A stretch of 64,000 nt of DNA from an uncultured Desulfobulbus sp. (GTDB lineage Bacteria > Desulfobacterota > Desulfobulbia > Desulfobulbales > Desulfobulbaceae). Positions 36,634 to 44,581 of this stretch are shown piece after piece. Made by a program: the position numbers and the translations under genes. The first letter of the stretch is position 1. Each line of letters begins with the position of its first letter. The DNA lies in assembly GCF_963665445.1 (NCBI RefSeq), contig NZ_OY762276.1, positions 1,396,001-1,460,000 on the forward strand. Direction: 5' to 3'. The notes below the pieces were generated by a model. That model made no database searches and was not told the DNA's origin. It worked only from the letters and a program-made list of their open reading frames with translations.

Positions 36634-38462
36634 TCGGGCCTCACTATCAGATGATCCATGATGTACTGTTTCCGCTCCGGCGTGTTCTTGCCCATGTAGA
36701 ACCGCAGTACCCGGCTCACCTCGCTCAAACTATCCAGTCGTACCTGCTTGATGCGCATATCCGCGCCAATGAACTGCTTGAATTCCGCCGGGGAAATCTC
36801 GCCCAAGCCCTTGAAGCGGGTGGTCTCGACCGAGCGGTCCGCCTTGCTTTTGGCCTTGAGCGTCTTGAAGGCCCTGTCCATATCCTCATCCGAATAGCAG
36901 TAGATGGTCTGCTGCTTGTTGCGTACACGGAAAATCGGGGTTTCAAGGATATAGACCCGTTCGTGCTTGAGCAGTTGCTCAAAGTAGTGGAGGAAGAAAG
37001 TGAGCAGGAGGTTGCGTATATGAAGGCCATCGACATCGGCGTCGGTGGCGATGATCACCTTGTCGTAACGCAGATCGCTGATTGACTCCTCGATGTTGAG
37101 CGCCTGCATCAGCGAGTACATCTCTTCGTTCTTGTAGAGCACATCAAGACGCTGGCCAAAGACGTTCATCGGCTTGCCCTTGAGGCTGAACACCGCCTGG
37201 ATCATGGGATCGCGGGCGCTGACGATGGAGCCGGCGGCAGACTGCCCCTCGGTGATGAAGAGCATGTTTTCCCGCCCGGCCTTGGAAGCCTGGCCGCGGG
37301 AAGGGTGGTATTTGCAGTCCTTGAGCTGGGGAATCTTGAAGGCGATCTTCTTGGCCTTGGCCTTGGCATCGCGGCGCACCGACTGCAGTTCGCGCCGCAC
37401 CCGTTCGTTGCGCTGGACCTTGTCCACCAGGACCTCGGCCGCCTCGGGGAATTTATACAGGTGGGTGGCCACCGCATCCTTGACCGCATTGACGATTCCA
37501 CCGCGGATATCGGTGTTGCCCAGCTTGTTCTTGGTCTGGGACTCGAACACCGGCTCCTGCACCTTGATCGCGAGGATACCGACAATGCCGTCGCGCACGT
37601 CTTGGCCGTTGAACTTCTTGCCGGTGAACTCGTTCACCCCCTTGAGTATCCCCTCGCGAAAGGCGGAGAGATGGGTGCCGCCCTCGGAGGTGTAGGTGCC
37701 GTTGACAAAGGAGAAGTAGGATTCACCGTAATCATCGGTATGGGTAAAGGCGAATTCAATGGAGGTGTCGACGTAGTGGATCGGCGGGTACATGGAGTCG
37801 CTGCTGACCTCGCGATCGAGCAGGTCCAGAAGGCCGTGCTTGGAGAGATAGAGTGATCCATCGAGGTTGAGGGTGAGCCCGGAATTGAGGTAGGCATAGC
37901 GCCACAGCCGTTGGTCCACATACTCGGGATCGAACTTGTACCCGGGAAAACTCTCCGCGTCGGGGAGGAATTCCACCTGGGTGCCGTTTTTCTCGCTGGT
38001 GTCGCCTTCCTCCTCCTTGGAGAGTACTCCGCGTTCAAAGGTGGCGGCTTTGAACTTACCGTCGCGGAAGGCGGTAACCTTGAAATGGGAGGAGAGGGCG
38101 TTGACCGCCTTGGTGCCCACGCCGTTGAGGCCAACGGAAAATTGAAACACCTCGGTGTTGTATTTGGCTCCGGTGTTGATCACCGAGACGCACTCCACCA
38201 CCTTGCCCAGCGGAATACCGCGACCGTAGTCGCGCACCCGGCAGAGACCGTCCTCGCCCACATGGACATCGACCTTTTTGCCGTGCCCCATGATGAACTC
38301 ATCCACCGCATTGTCCAGGATCTCTTTGAGCAGGATGTAGATGCCGTCATCCGGGTGGGAACCGTTGCCCAGACGACCGATATACATACCGGGCCGCTTG
38401 CGGATGTGTTCCAGAGAACTCAGGGTTTTGATCTTGGATTCGTCGTACTGGTGTTCGGTCAT
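36630..38462 (-). CDS. parE: DNA topoisomerase IV subunit B
   Basis: A 610-residue ATPase subunit. The GHKL ATP site is seen in KEILDNAVDEFIMG and DYGRGIPLG and VGLNGVGTKAVNALS, the Toprim domain in FITEGQSAAGSI and ATDADVDGLHIRNL, and the C-terminus in RFKGLGEISPAEFKQFIG. It is first in a two-gene operon with parC. A 132-bp gap with no gene precedes it. Confidence 0.9.
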   Translation of the reverse strand: MTEHQYDESKIKTLSSLEHIRKRPGMYIGRLGNGSHPDDGIYILLKEILDNAVDEFIMGHGKKVDVHVGEDGLCRVRDYGRGIPLGKVVECVSVINTGAKYNTEVFQFSVGLNGVGTKAVNALSSHFKVTAFRDGKFKAATFERGVLSKEEEGDTSEKNGTQVEFLPDAESFPGYKFDPEYVDQRLWRYAYLNSGLTLNLDGSLYLSKHGLLDLLDREVSSDSMYPPIHYVDTSIEFAFTHTDDYGESYFSFVNGTYTSEGGTHLSAFREGILKGVNEFTGKKFNGQDVRDGIVGILAIKVQEPVFESQTKNKLGNTDIRGGIVNAVKDAVATHLYKFPEAAEVLVDKVQRNERVRRELQSVRRDAKAKAKKIAFKIPQLKDCKYHPSRGQASKAGRENMLFITEGQSAAGSIVSARDPMIQAVFSLKGKPMNVFGQRLDVLYKNEEMYSLMQALNIEESISDLRYDKVIIATDADVDGLHIRNLLLTFFLHYFEQLLKHERVYILETPIFRVRNKQQTIYCYSDEDMDRAFKTLKAKSKADRSVETTRFKGLGEISPAEFKQFIGADMRIKQVRLDSLSEVSRVLRFYMGKNTPERKQYIMDHLIVRPE

Positions 38463-38594
38463 GAGTGAGGGCAGGGGTTAAAGTCTATTGGATACTGGGT
38501 AAGTAGCAGGTTCTCGCGGAAAGGTAAATGAGTCTTTTGGCTTGGGGATGCCCTGCAGAGCTGGGAAGAGGACGAAAAAGCCTCCAGGCTGTTC

Positions 38595-38807
38595 TCACTC
38601 CATCATGTGCACCCGTTCGCAGTCCGGGCAGATCCAGGTGGGGCCGTTGCTCATTCCCCATTTATTTTCTTCAAAGCAATCCGGGCAGATCTGAAAACCG
38701 CAGGTGCAGCTCCAGCAGAAGGGTTTTTCCTGTTTACAGCAGTGGCAGCGGAACTCTTTTTTGCGTCTTCGTGAACGTTTGGGCCGTGTCTGATCGTTTT
38801 CCATCAT
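38595..38807 (-). CDS. Cys-rich putative zinc-ribbon miniprotein
   Basis: A 70-residue protein of unknown function. A basic N-terminus (RPKRSRRRKK) is followed by ten cysteines, including CHCC, CWSCTC, CPDC and CPDC. The paired Cx2C knuckles suggest one or two zinc ribbons. Its ATG overlaps the stop of cutA (ATGA type), so the two are translated together. There is no membrane segment. DNA, RNA or protein binding cannot be told from sequence. Confidence 0.7.
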   Translation of the reverse strand: MMENDQTRPKRSRRRKKEFRCHCCKQEKPFCWSCTCGFQICPDCFEENKWGMSNGPTWICPDCERVHMME

Positions 38808-39136
38808 TCATTCTCCTTGGCTGGAAGCAGTTCCTTATCCAGCCAGTCCAGATAGGAAAATCCGCCATCTACCACCGGTGAAGCCAGGATTTCAGGGACA
38901 TCATAGGGGTGCATGGCCTGAATTTCCCTGCACAGTCGGGCAAAGAGATCCCGGCGCGACTTGATGGTGCAGACCATCTCATCGCTCTGCTCGACCTGGC
39001 CCTGCCAGCGGTAGATCGAGGTACAGGGGGTGATCTGCACGCAGGCGGCCAGCTGGGTTTCAAGAAGATGGGCGGCCAGTTTTTCCGCACCCTTTCGATC
39101 GGGAAAGGTGGTGACCACTTGGATGAATGGCGTCAT
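38804..39136 (-). CDS. cutA: CutA1-type divalent cation tolerance protein
   Basis: About 110 residues of a small trimeric cytoplasmic protein. The family signature is clear in TTFPDRKGAEKLAAHLLE, LAACVQITPCTSIYRWQG and VCTIKSR, ending with HPYDVPEILASPVVDG. The ATG at 39136 has an excellent GAGGAGG ribosome binding site; the frame runs 35 codons further upstream without family residues. CutA is associated with copper tolerance, but its molecular role is not settled. Confidence 0.9.
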   Translation of the reverse strand: MTPFIQVVTTFPDRKGAEKLAAHLLETQLAACVQITPCTSIYRWQGQVEQSDEMVCTIKSRRDLFARLCREIQAMHPYDVPEILASPVVDGGFSYLDWLDKELLPAKENE

Positions 39137-39230
39137 GGCGTCCTCCTCGGGCAAGTTCAATTCTGCACTCAGCTCGGGCTGGAATATTTTGGGAAAGTGG
39201 ACTATCTTACCAGGGCTATTTAATAAAGAC

Positions 39231-39330
39231 GGCATCGTCAAAAGTCAAAGTCCGAGATGTCACGTACCTAAAAATAGTACGTTTTCAAGCTCGAAAAGAC
39301 GTTTTCGAGGCTTTTTACGGGAACGGCAAT
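39231..39330. repeat. Dispersed palindromic repeat, copy B
   Basis: About 100 bp with the same layout as 21296-21390: left end TCGTCAAAAGTC, internal CAAGCTCGAAAAGACGTTTTC, right end GCTTTTTACGGGAACGGCAAT. The copies are roughly two-thirds identical by eye. It lies in the gap between cutA and coaX. Confidence 0.55.
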
Positions 39331-39411
39331 ACAACATCCACAGCCTCTTTTTCACCGGCCATCTAAAAGTAGTGCCTTTTTAGCGGGCCGACAACATACA
39401 CAGGTGATTTT

Positions 39412-40212
39412 ATGCTCTTCGCGGTCGATGTCGGAAACTCCCACACAGTGAGTGGTATCTTTGAGAAAGGCGAGCTGATAGGGAGTTGGCGGTTGCAGTC
39501 TCGTCAGGATCGCACTGCCGATGAACTGGCCATCCGTTATCACGGTCTGTTTCAGATGGCCGGCATCAATCCCGAGCGAATTACCGGCTTTATCGTAGCC
39601 TCGGTTGTTCCCACCCTGGAAACCAGCTGGCTCCATTTTGCCCGTAATTACCTCACCAAACTGCGCCAGCCGCCCCTGGCCGTGACCCACGACCTCAAGT
39701 TGGGGATGAAGGTGGCCACCGAGACACCCTCGGAGGTAGGCGCGGATCGTATCGTCAACGCGGTGGCTGCCTGGGAGCTCTTCCATGAGCCCCTGATCGT
39801 GATCGATTTCGGCACCGCCATCACCTTTGACTGCGTCAACGGCGAACCTGCCTATGTCGGCGGCACCATCCATCCCGGCATCGGCATATCGCTGGACGCG
39901 CTCGCCTCCCGCACCGCCAAGCTGCCGCGGCTGGATATCGATGTCACCCCGGATCATCCCATCGGCACCACCACGGTCAAGGCGATTCACTCCGGTGCAC
40001 TGTACGGATTTGGCGGCCTGGTCGACCGTATGGTCGAGGTGCTGAGCAGACAACTCACGCCCAACCAGGAGCGGGCCAAAACCATTGCCACCGGCGGGAT
40101 GGCCGGTCTGATCAAACCCTACACCAACACCATTGACGCGATCGACCAGCAACTCACCTTGACCGGTTTGCAGCTGATCTATCGCCTCAACTGCACGGGA
40201 AAAGATGCCTGA
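39412..40212 (+). CDS. coaX: Type III pantothenate kinase
   Basis: A 266-residue enzyme that phosphorylates pantothenate, the first step of coenzyme A synthesis. ASKHA-fold motifs are visible: phosphate-1 VDVGNSHTVSG, the substrate/cation region SEVGADRIVNAVAAW and phosphate-2 IDFGTAITFDCV, followed by GGTIHPGIGIS. It overlaps the next gene by 8 bp. The repeat element at 39231-39330 lies just upstream. Confidence 0.94.
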   Translation: MLFAVDVGNSHTVSGIFEKGELIGSWRLQSRQDRTADELAIRYHGLFQMAGINPERITGFIVASVVPTLETSWLHFARNYLTKLRQPPLAVTHDLKLGMKVATETPSEVGADRIVNAVAAWELFHEPLIVIDFGTAITFDCVNGEPAYVGGTIHPGIGISLDALASRTAKLPRLDIDVTPDHPIGTTTVKAIHSGALYGFGGLVDRMVEVLSRQLTPNQERAKTIATGGMAGLIKPYTNTIDAIDQQLTLTGLQLIYRLNCTGKDA

Positions 40213-41140
40213 GTTACCCATTTTGCCTCCCTTGCTGAGGCGCGGCGATACCATCGGCCTGTTGTGTCCGGCCGGACCGGTGCGGGATGTCGCACGCTTG
40301 CAGGCCGGCATCAAAATAATGGAGGACCTCGGCTTTGCGGTCAAACTCTGTGGCCCGACAACGCCGGTGGATGGCTACCTCGCGGCCAGCGACAACCAGC
40401 GGATCGCCAATCTGCATGGGCTGTGGGCTGATGAGAGCGTCAAGGCGATTCTCGCCATTCGTGGCGGCTTTGGCTGCCTGCGCATGGTGGCGGCGCTCGA
40501 CTGGCAGCTCTTTGCCCGCCATCCCAAATGGCTGATCGGTTTTAGCGATGTCACCATTTTATTGCAGGGATTACGCGAGCGTGCCAACCTGGTGTCAATC
40601 CACGGACCTGTGGCCAGTTCGCTTGCCAAAAGCGATGAGGCCAGTGTTCACTCGCTTTTTAGCCTGTTGACCGGCGATATTGCGGAGCGGATCAAAGCCA
40701 AAGGTTTGGAAGTGTTGCGCGGCGGCAGCTGCCGCGGCCAACTGATCGGCGGCAACCTGACAACGCTGGTGCATCTTTTGGCCACCCCCTGGGATTGCAG
40801 CTGGGAGGGCAGGGTACTCTTGCTTGAGGACACCAACGAACCTCTCTATCGGCTCGATCGCATGCTGACCCAGCTGGCACTCAGCGGCAAGTTGGAGGGA
40901 CTCGGGGGGCTGATTTTGGGAGAATTTGACCAGGGCGAGGACAACCTGACCAACCTGCGGCTGGAGGAAGCCCTGTGGACGCGGGTGATGGAGTTGGTCG
41001 GCCCCGGGTATCCGGTATGGGGCGGCTTCCCGGTGGGGCACAGGCAACGAAACCTGGCTTTGCCCGTAGGAATGGAGGTTGAGATGGATTCCTCGACAGG
41101 CAGCCTGCACCTCATCACCGGCTCGGTCACCGCCGCATGA
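40205..41140 (+). CDS. LD-carboxypeptidase (peptidase S66)
   Basis: A 311-residue serine peptidase that trims the terminal D-Ala from L,D-linked muropeptides in murein recycling. Family landmarks are the N-terminal GDTIGLLCPAGPV, LAIRGGFGCLR, WLIGFSDVTILLQG with the nucleophile serine (GFSD), and a C-terminal FPVGHRQRNLALPVG with the catalytic His. It has no signal peptide and overlaps coaX. Confidence 0.9.
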   Translation: MPELPILPPLLRRGDTIGLLCPAGPVRDVARLQAGIKIMEDLGFAVKLCGPTTPVDGYLAASDNQRIANLHGLWADESVKAILAIRGGFGCLRMVAALDWQLFARHPKWLIGFSDVTILLQGLRERANLVSIHGPVASSLAKSDEASVHSLFSLLTGDIAERIKAKGLEVLRGGSCRGQLIGGNLTTLVHLLATPWDCSWEGRVLLLEDTNEPLYRLDRMLTQLALSGKLEGLGGLILGEFDQGEDNLTNLRLEEALWTRVMELVGPGYPVWGGFPVGHRQRNLALPVGMEVEMDSSTGSLHLITGSVTAA

Positions 41141-41159
41141 GGAGAGAGGCAAGGCTTCG

Positions 41160-41813
41160 ATGATGAAACGATATCTCCTCAGCCTGCTGTGCATTCCCCT
41201 GCTGCCTGCACTCTACTGTCTGCTGCTGCTGCCTCTCTATGGATTGCGCCATACCTTCAGCGCCCTCCATTTTGAACAGTTGCTCTGCCTCTGGGGTGCT
41301 GCAGCCCTGCTGACGATGCTCCTCATCGGCAATACCCTGCTCGGAAAGATCTGGTGTTTTCGTGGGGCCGATAAACTCACCTCGGAAAATCAACTGCGCG
41401 ATGCTTTGCTTGCGGTCAACGCAATGGACTGCCCGGTGTTGGCCAAGGGCAAACGGAAAAAGGTTGTTTTTACCTGGCGTTATAAACAACTGCAATGGTG
41501 CGGCATGTTTTCCCGTCTGGGCATGACCCGGCTCTACGAGCTCCGCTGCCGCATCGATGCCGATCACCGCACCGTCTATCTGGTGGATCGCACCCGGATG
41601 GTCGATTTTCTCATCTGTCCGGATCGGGTCAAAACCGGCTTTGCCCGCATCTGTCTCCCTTGGCTCCGGGCAGGCAGCTCTAACCTGAAGACCATCGATG
41701 CCTACGCATCCCTTGCTCCGCACGACTACGATTTCCATCCCCGGGAAGTCAAATCGCCTGTCATGGGGACCATCATCAAATGCGGCTGGAACGTTCGTTT
41801 CAGCCTATTTTGA
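41160..41813 (+). CDS. Hypothetical membrane protein
   Basis: About 217 residues, not recognised. Two N-terminal membrane helices (LLSLLCIPLLPALYCLLLLPLYGL, split here as LLSLLCIPLLPALYC and LLLLPLYGL, and LWGAAALLTMLLIGNTLL) are followed by a soluble basic domain of about 150 residues with several Trp and Cys residues (KVVFTWRYKQLQWCGMFSRL). The ATG at 41160 follows a GGAGAGAGG ribosome binding site. It is last in the coaX/carboxypeptidase cluster. Confidence 0.65.
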   Translation: MMKRYLLSLLCIPLLPALYCLLLLPLYGLRHTFSALHFEQLLCLWGAAALLTMLLIGNTLLGKIWCFRGADKLTSENQLRDALLAVNAMDCPVLAKGKRKKVVFTWRYKQLQWCGMFSRLGMTRLYELRCRIDADHRTVYLVDRTRMVDFLICPDRVKTGFARICLPWLRAGSSNLKTIDAYASLAPHDYDFHPREVKSPVMGTIIKCGWNVRFSLF

Positions 41814-41822
41814 GTACAGTGA

Positions 41823-41851
41823 TTAAAAAAAACCCCGATTATTGATCGGGG
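41823..41851 (-). terminator. Rho-independent terminator of the OmpR-type regulator gene
   Basis: CCCCGAT (41833-41839) and ATCGGGG (41845-41851) form the stem with a 5-nt loop; on the minus strand eight or more T follow. It lies 37 bp beyond the regulator stop codon. Confidence 0.85.
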
Positions 41852-41887
41852 CCGACATCTCATCAGAATTGTTTGCAAAGAAATTTT

Positions 41888-42661
41888 TTACTGCTCTGCG
41901 GCAAAGAGGTATCCTGTGCCGCGCACGGTTTTGATCATCGCGTTGAGGCTGGGGTAGGAGGCGATTTTGGAGCGGATGCGGGCGATGTACATATCGATGG
42001 AGCGGTCGTAGCCGTTATATTCGATGCCAAAGACTGCCTTGTAGAGCTGATCCCGATCCAAGGTGGTGCAGGCGTTTTTCGCCAGATACCACAGCAGGTC
42101 GAACTCGCGTGAGGTAAAGGGGATTTCCTCGCCAAGGTAGGTGGCCCTTCGAAGCCCCTGATTGATTTCCAGGCCGTTGAACAGGAGATGCGCCGGGGTT
42201 GAGCGCTGCTGGTTGCGGCGAAACAGGGCACGAATGCGGGCTGCCATCAAAAGGTGATTCACCGGTTTGAGCAACAGATCATCCACCCCCTGTTCATAGA
42301 GCAAAACTTGCAGCATCTCATCGATATCTTCAATCAGGAGCATCAACAGGCCGGTATAGACCGAGCGAATCCGCGGCAGGGTGGAGAGTTCTTCCAGAGA
42401 AAATCGCCCGCAGTCGAGGACCAGCAGTTCGGTTTCCCGTGCCGGTATATCGGCGAGGCAGTCGTTTTTCTTGTCAAGGAGCTGGACGGAAAAATCTTCC
42501 TTGTCGAGAGCCTTCACCAAATCTTGATTGCCCTGCGCATTTTCGGTGAGCAGCGTGATCGATCGATGCGTGTCTTTGGCAGTCGGCTGCGAGGACATGG
42601 GACGAATATTGGCTTGATTGACGGGCTTGCTTTCGGTCTCGGGGGTACAGGCGCTTGACAT
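41888..42661 (-). CDS. OmpR/PhoB-family response regulator, orphan
   Basis: About 257 residues. The receiver domain keeps the phospho-accepting Asp in LLVLDCGRFS and the Lys in LLLKPVNHL, but the acidic pair near the first strand is reduced to LLTEN. The C-terminal winged helix is typical: FTSREFDLLWYLAKN, DRDQLYKAVFG, RSIDMYIARIRSKI and IKTVRGTGYLF. The ATG at 42661 has a GGAAAGAG ribosome binding site; 35 upstream codons are unlike the family. No kinase is adjacent. Direct repeats upstream suggest autoregulation. Confidence 0.88.
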   Translation of the reverse strand: MSSACTPETESKPVNQANIRPMSSQPTAKDTHRSITLLTENAQGNQDLVKALDKEDFSVQLLDKKNDCLADIPARETELLVLDCGRFSLEELSTLPRIRSVYTGLLMLLIEDIDEMLQVLLYEQGVDDLLLKPVNHLLMAARIRALFRRNQQRSTPAHLLFNGLEINQGLRRATYLGEEIPFTSREFDLLWYLAKNACTTLDRDQLYKAVFGIEYNGYDRSIDMYIARIRSKIASYPSLNAMIKTVRGTGYLFAAEQ

Positions 42662-42809
42662 TGCTCTTTCCACGGGCAAAGGATTTCTTTTCTCTATCGG
42701 TTGGTGCGGGGTTTTTTCTGTGTAAAGATCGGGTAAAGAAGGCGAGAAAATATGTAAAATTAACAAGATGTGAAGAGTGTCCCTCTTTTGTTACATCATA
42801 CGGAATTCT

Positions 42810-42838
42810 TATCTGTCTATCTGTAAAATATCCGTAAA
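42810..42838. promoter_or_regulatory. Direct repeats TATCYGTAAA upstream of the OmpR-type regulator
   Basis: TATCTGTC (42810-42817), TATCTGTAAA (42818-42827) and TATCCGTAAA (42829-42838) are tandem. The last two are in an 11-bp period, the spacing used by OmpR/PhoB dimers. The block lies about 150-180 bp upstream of the regulator start codon. Confidence 0.45.
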
Positions 42839-42973
42839 GCTGTGCTAAATAGGGTTGCAAAAACCAAAGTTTGTGGAGTGAAAACCGAAAGAATCACTGA
42901 AGTCAAGCCTGATCCAGCAAACAACATTTTGTCCCGATGGAGAACCGCCAGGGGGACGACTGTATTCCGGGCA

Positions 42974-43008
42974 TAAAAAAAGGCAAAGTGATCAACACCA
43001 CCTTGCCT
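42974..43008 (-). terminator. Rho-independent terminator of fliD
   Basis: AGGCAAAGTG (42981-42990) and CACCTTGCCT (42999-43008) form a 10-bp stem with one wobble pair; on the minus strand a run of seven T follows. It lies 22 bp beyond the fliD stop codon. Confidence 0.85.
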
Positions 43009-43029
43009 TTTCGCCCCGTGGTGGAGTTT

Positions 43030-44337
43030 TTAAGACGAGCTGTTGTAGTCCTCGAAAAAGTCGGTGAGGTAGTCGCCGGTTGAGTTGAGTGAGCTGATCA
43101 ATTCCTCCATGGCGGAAAACTGTGCCTCCAACAGCTCCTGCCGCTTTTCCAGGCGGGTCTCCATGGCCGCGATGCTGTCTTCGAGCCGCTCTGTCTCCTC
43201 ATCGATCTTTTCCGTCTTGGTGGCGAGAAAGCCGTCGCTGGAACTCATCAGATCGGTCATGAAGTCATCTAAACTGGTCATGATGCCGTCGCTGTCGTCA
43301 TCGCCGAACAGTTTGCTGATGAGTCCATCCGCATCCGCCTCATAGGCCTCGCTCAAGACGTCGGTGTCCAGGGTGAGTTCTCCGGATTCCCAATCGGTTT
43401 CAATGCCTGCGTTCACCAGTGCATCGCTGGTGAGATAATTGCGCAGGCTGCGTTGCACCGACTTGAGGGTGTTGCCCAAGGTTGAATCGGAGGCATAGAT
43501 GGTATCCACGTACTCGTCGATGGCGTTGTAGGCATCCACCATCTCCTGTAGCTGGGTGGCGATCACGTTTTCCGCATCCGATTCAATGGTGACCTTGCTG
43601 GTACTGCCGTCACTGGTGTCATTGAGGGTCAGAGTCGCGCCCTTGATCGCCGAGGTCAGGGTATTGGAGGAGCTGTAGTAGGTGACCCCGTCGATCTTGA
43701 CTTCGGCCTTGCTGCCATCCACGGTGTGCCCGTCGCTGGTCGTATCCAGGGTGATGTCGCCGGTGGCGACGATATCGAGCTCTTCGCCGGCGGTATCGGC
43801 GGTGAGCATCAACCGGTACCCGTTGTCGGATCCGTCGTTGACCAGGGAGGCGGTTACTCCGTATTCGCCATCGTTGATCTGGCTGACCAGATCTTCGAGG
43901 GTGACGCCGTCGTAGCTGACGGTTTCCTCGCCAATTTGAATTTCACCGCTTAAGGTCGTGGTATCGGTATCTTCCACATAGTTGGTGCTGATGTCCTTCT
44001 GCTGTTGGGCGAGGCTCACCACCTCAACCGAATAGGACCCTTCGCTGGACAGACTGGTGGTACTGAGGGAAAAGTAACTTGATCCGGTATTGCTGACATT
44101 GAACGATTTGATATCGTTTTCACTGTTCAGGGTAAGGACCGAGGCGTAGAAGGTATCGAGTAGGTCGTTGAAATCGTCATAGGTTTCCTGCTTGGCCTCG
44201 AGATAGGTGATCTTGTCTTCGAGCAGGGTCTTGGGCGCGCTTTCGACCTCGATAAGCGATTCGATGATCGAGTCGGTATCAAGCCCACTGGCAAGACCGG
44301 AAAATGAAACGGTTCCGCTTGAGCTGATTGTTGTCAT
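43030..44337 (-). CDS. fliD: Flagellar hook-associated protein 2 (filament cap)
   Basis: About 435 residues. The N-terminal FliD domain starts with SGTVSFSGLASGLDTDSIIESLI, and the C-terminal domain ends in a coiled coil (KIDEETERLEDSIAAMETRLEKRQELL) and a helix that polymerises. The protein is acidic and Ser/Thr/Asp rich with no useful Cys. The ATG at 44337 has an AAGGAGG ribosome binding site. FliD caps the growing flagellar filament. No other flagellar gene is nearby and it has its own terminator, so it is a stand-alone unit. Confidence 0.9.
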   Translation of the reverse strand: MTTISSSGTVSFSGLASGLDTDSIIESLIEVESAPKTLLEDKITYLEAKQETYDDFNDLLDTFYASVLTLNSENDIKSFNVSNTGSSYFSLSTTSLSSEGSYSVEVVSLAQQQKDISTNYVEDTDTTTLSGEIQIGEETVSYDGVTLEDLVSQINDGEYGVTASLVNDGSDNGYRLMLTADTAGEELDIVATGDITLDTTSDGHTVDGSKAEVKIDGVTYYSSSNTLTSAIKGATLTLNDTSDGSTSKVTIESDAENVIATQLQEMVDAYNAIDEYVDTIYASDSTLGNTLKSVQRSLRNYLTSDALVNAGIETDWESGELTLDTDVLSEAYEADADGLISKLFGDDDSDGIMTSLDDFMTDLMSSSDGFLATKTEKIDEETERLEDSIAAMETRLEKRQELLEAQFSAMEELISSLNSTGDYLTDFFEDYNSSS

Positions 44338-44581
44338 GGCAACTGCCTCCTTGCACACTGATTCCCTTTGGGAGAATTACGGTCCTCTGTAGGGAGTATC
44401 GCCTCTGTTTGAAGAAAAAATTATGCGGAAACAGTTGGTTGTGTCTGTGATTGGTTGACTCTTCGTTTGATTCTGGTCAAAAATGTAACGGTTCGTCACA
44501 AGAGAGAAGGGCATTGTTGCAGAGGTTGAAGTCGTGCTGGCGAATCGATACAACCTGGGGGAGACTGGGGGCGGAGTGCGG

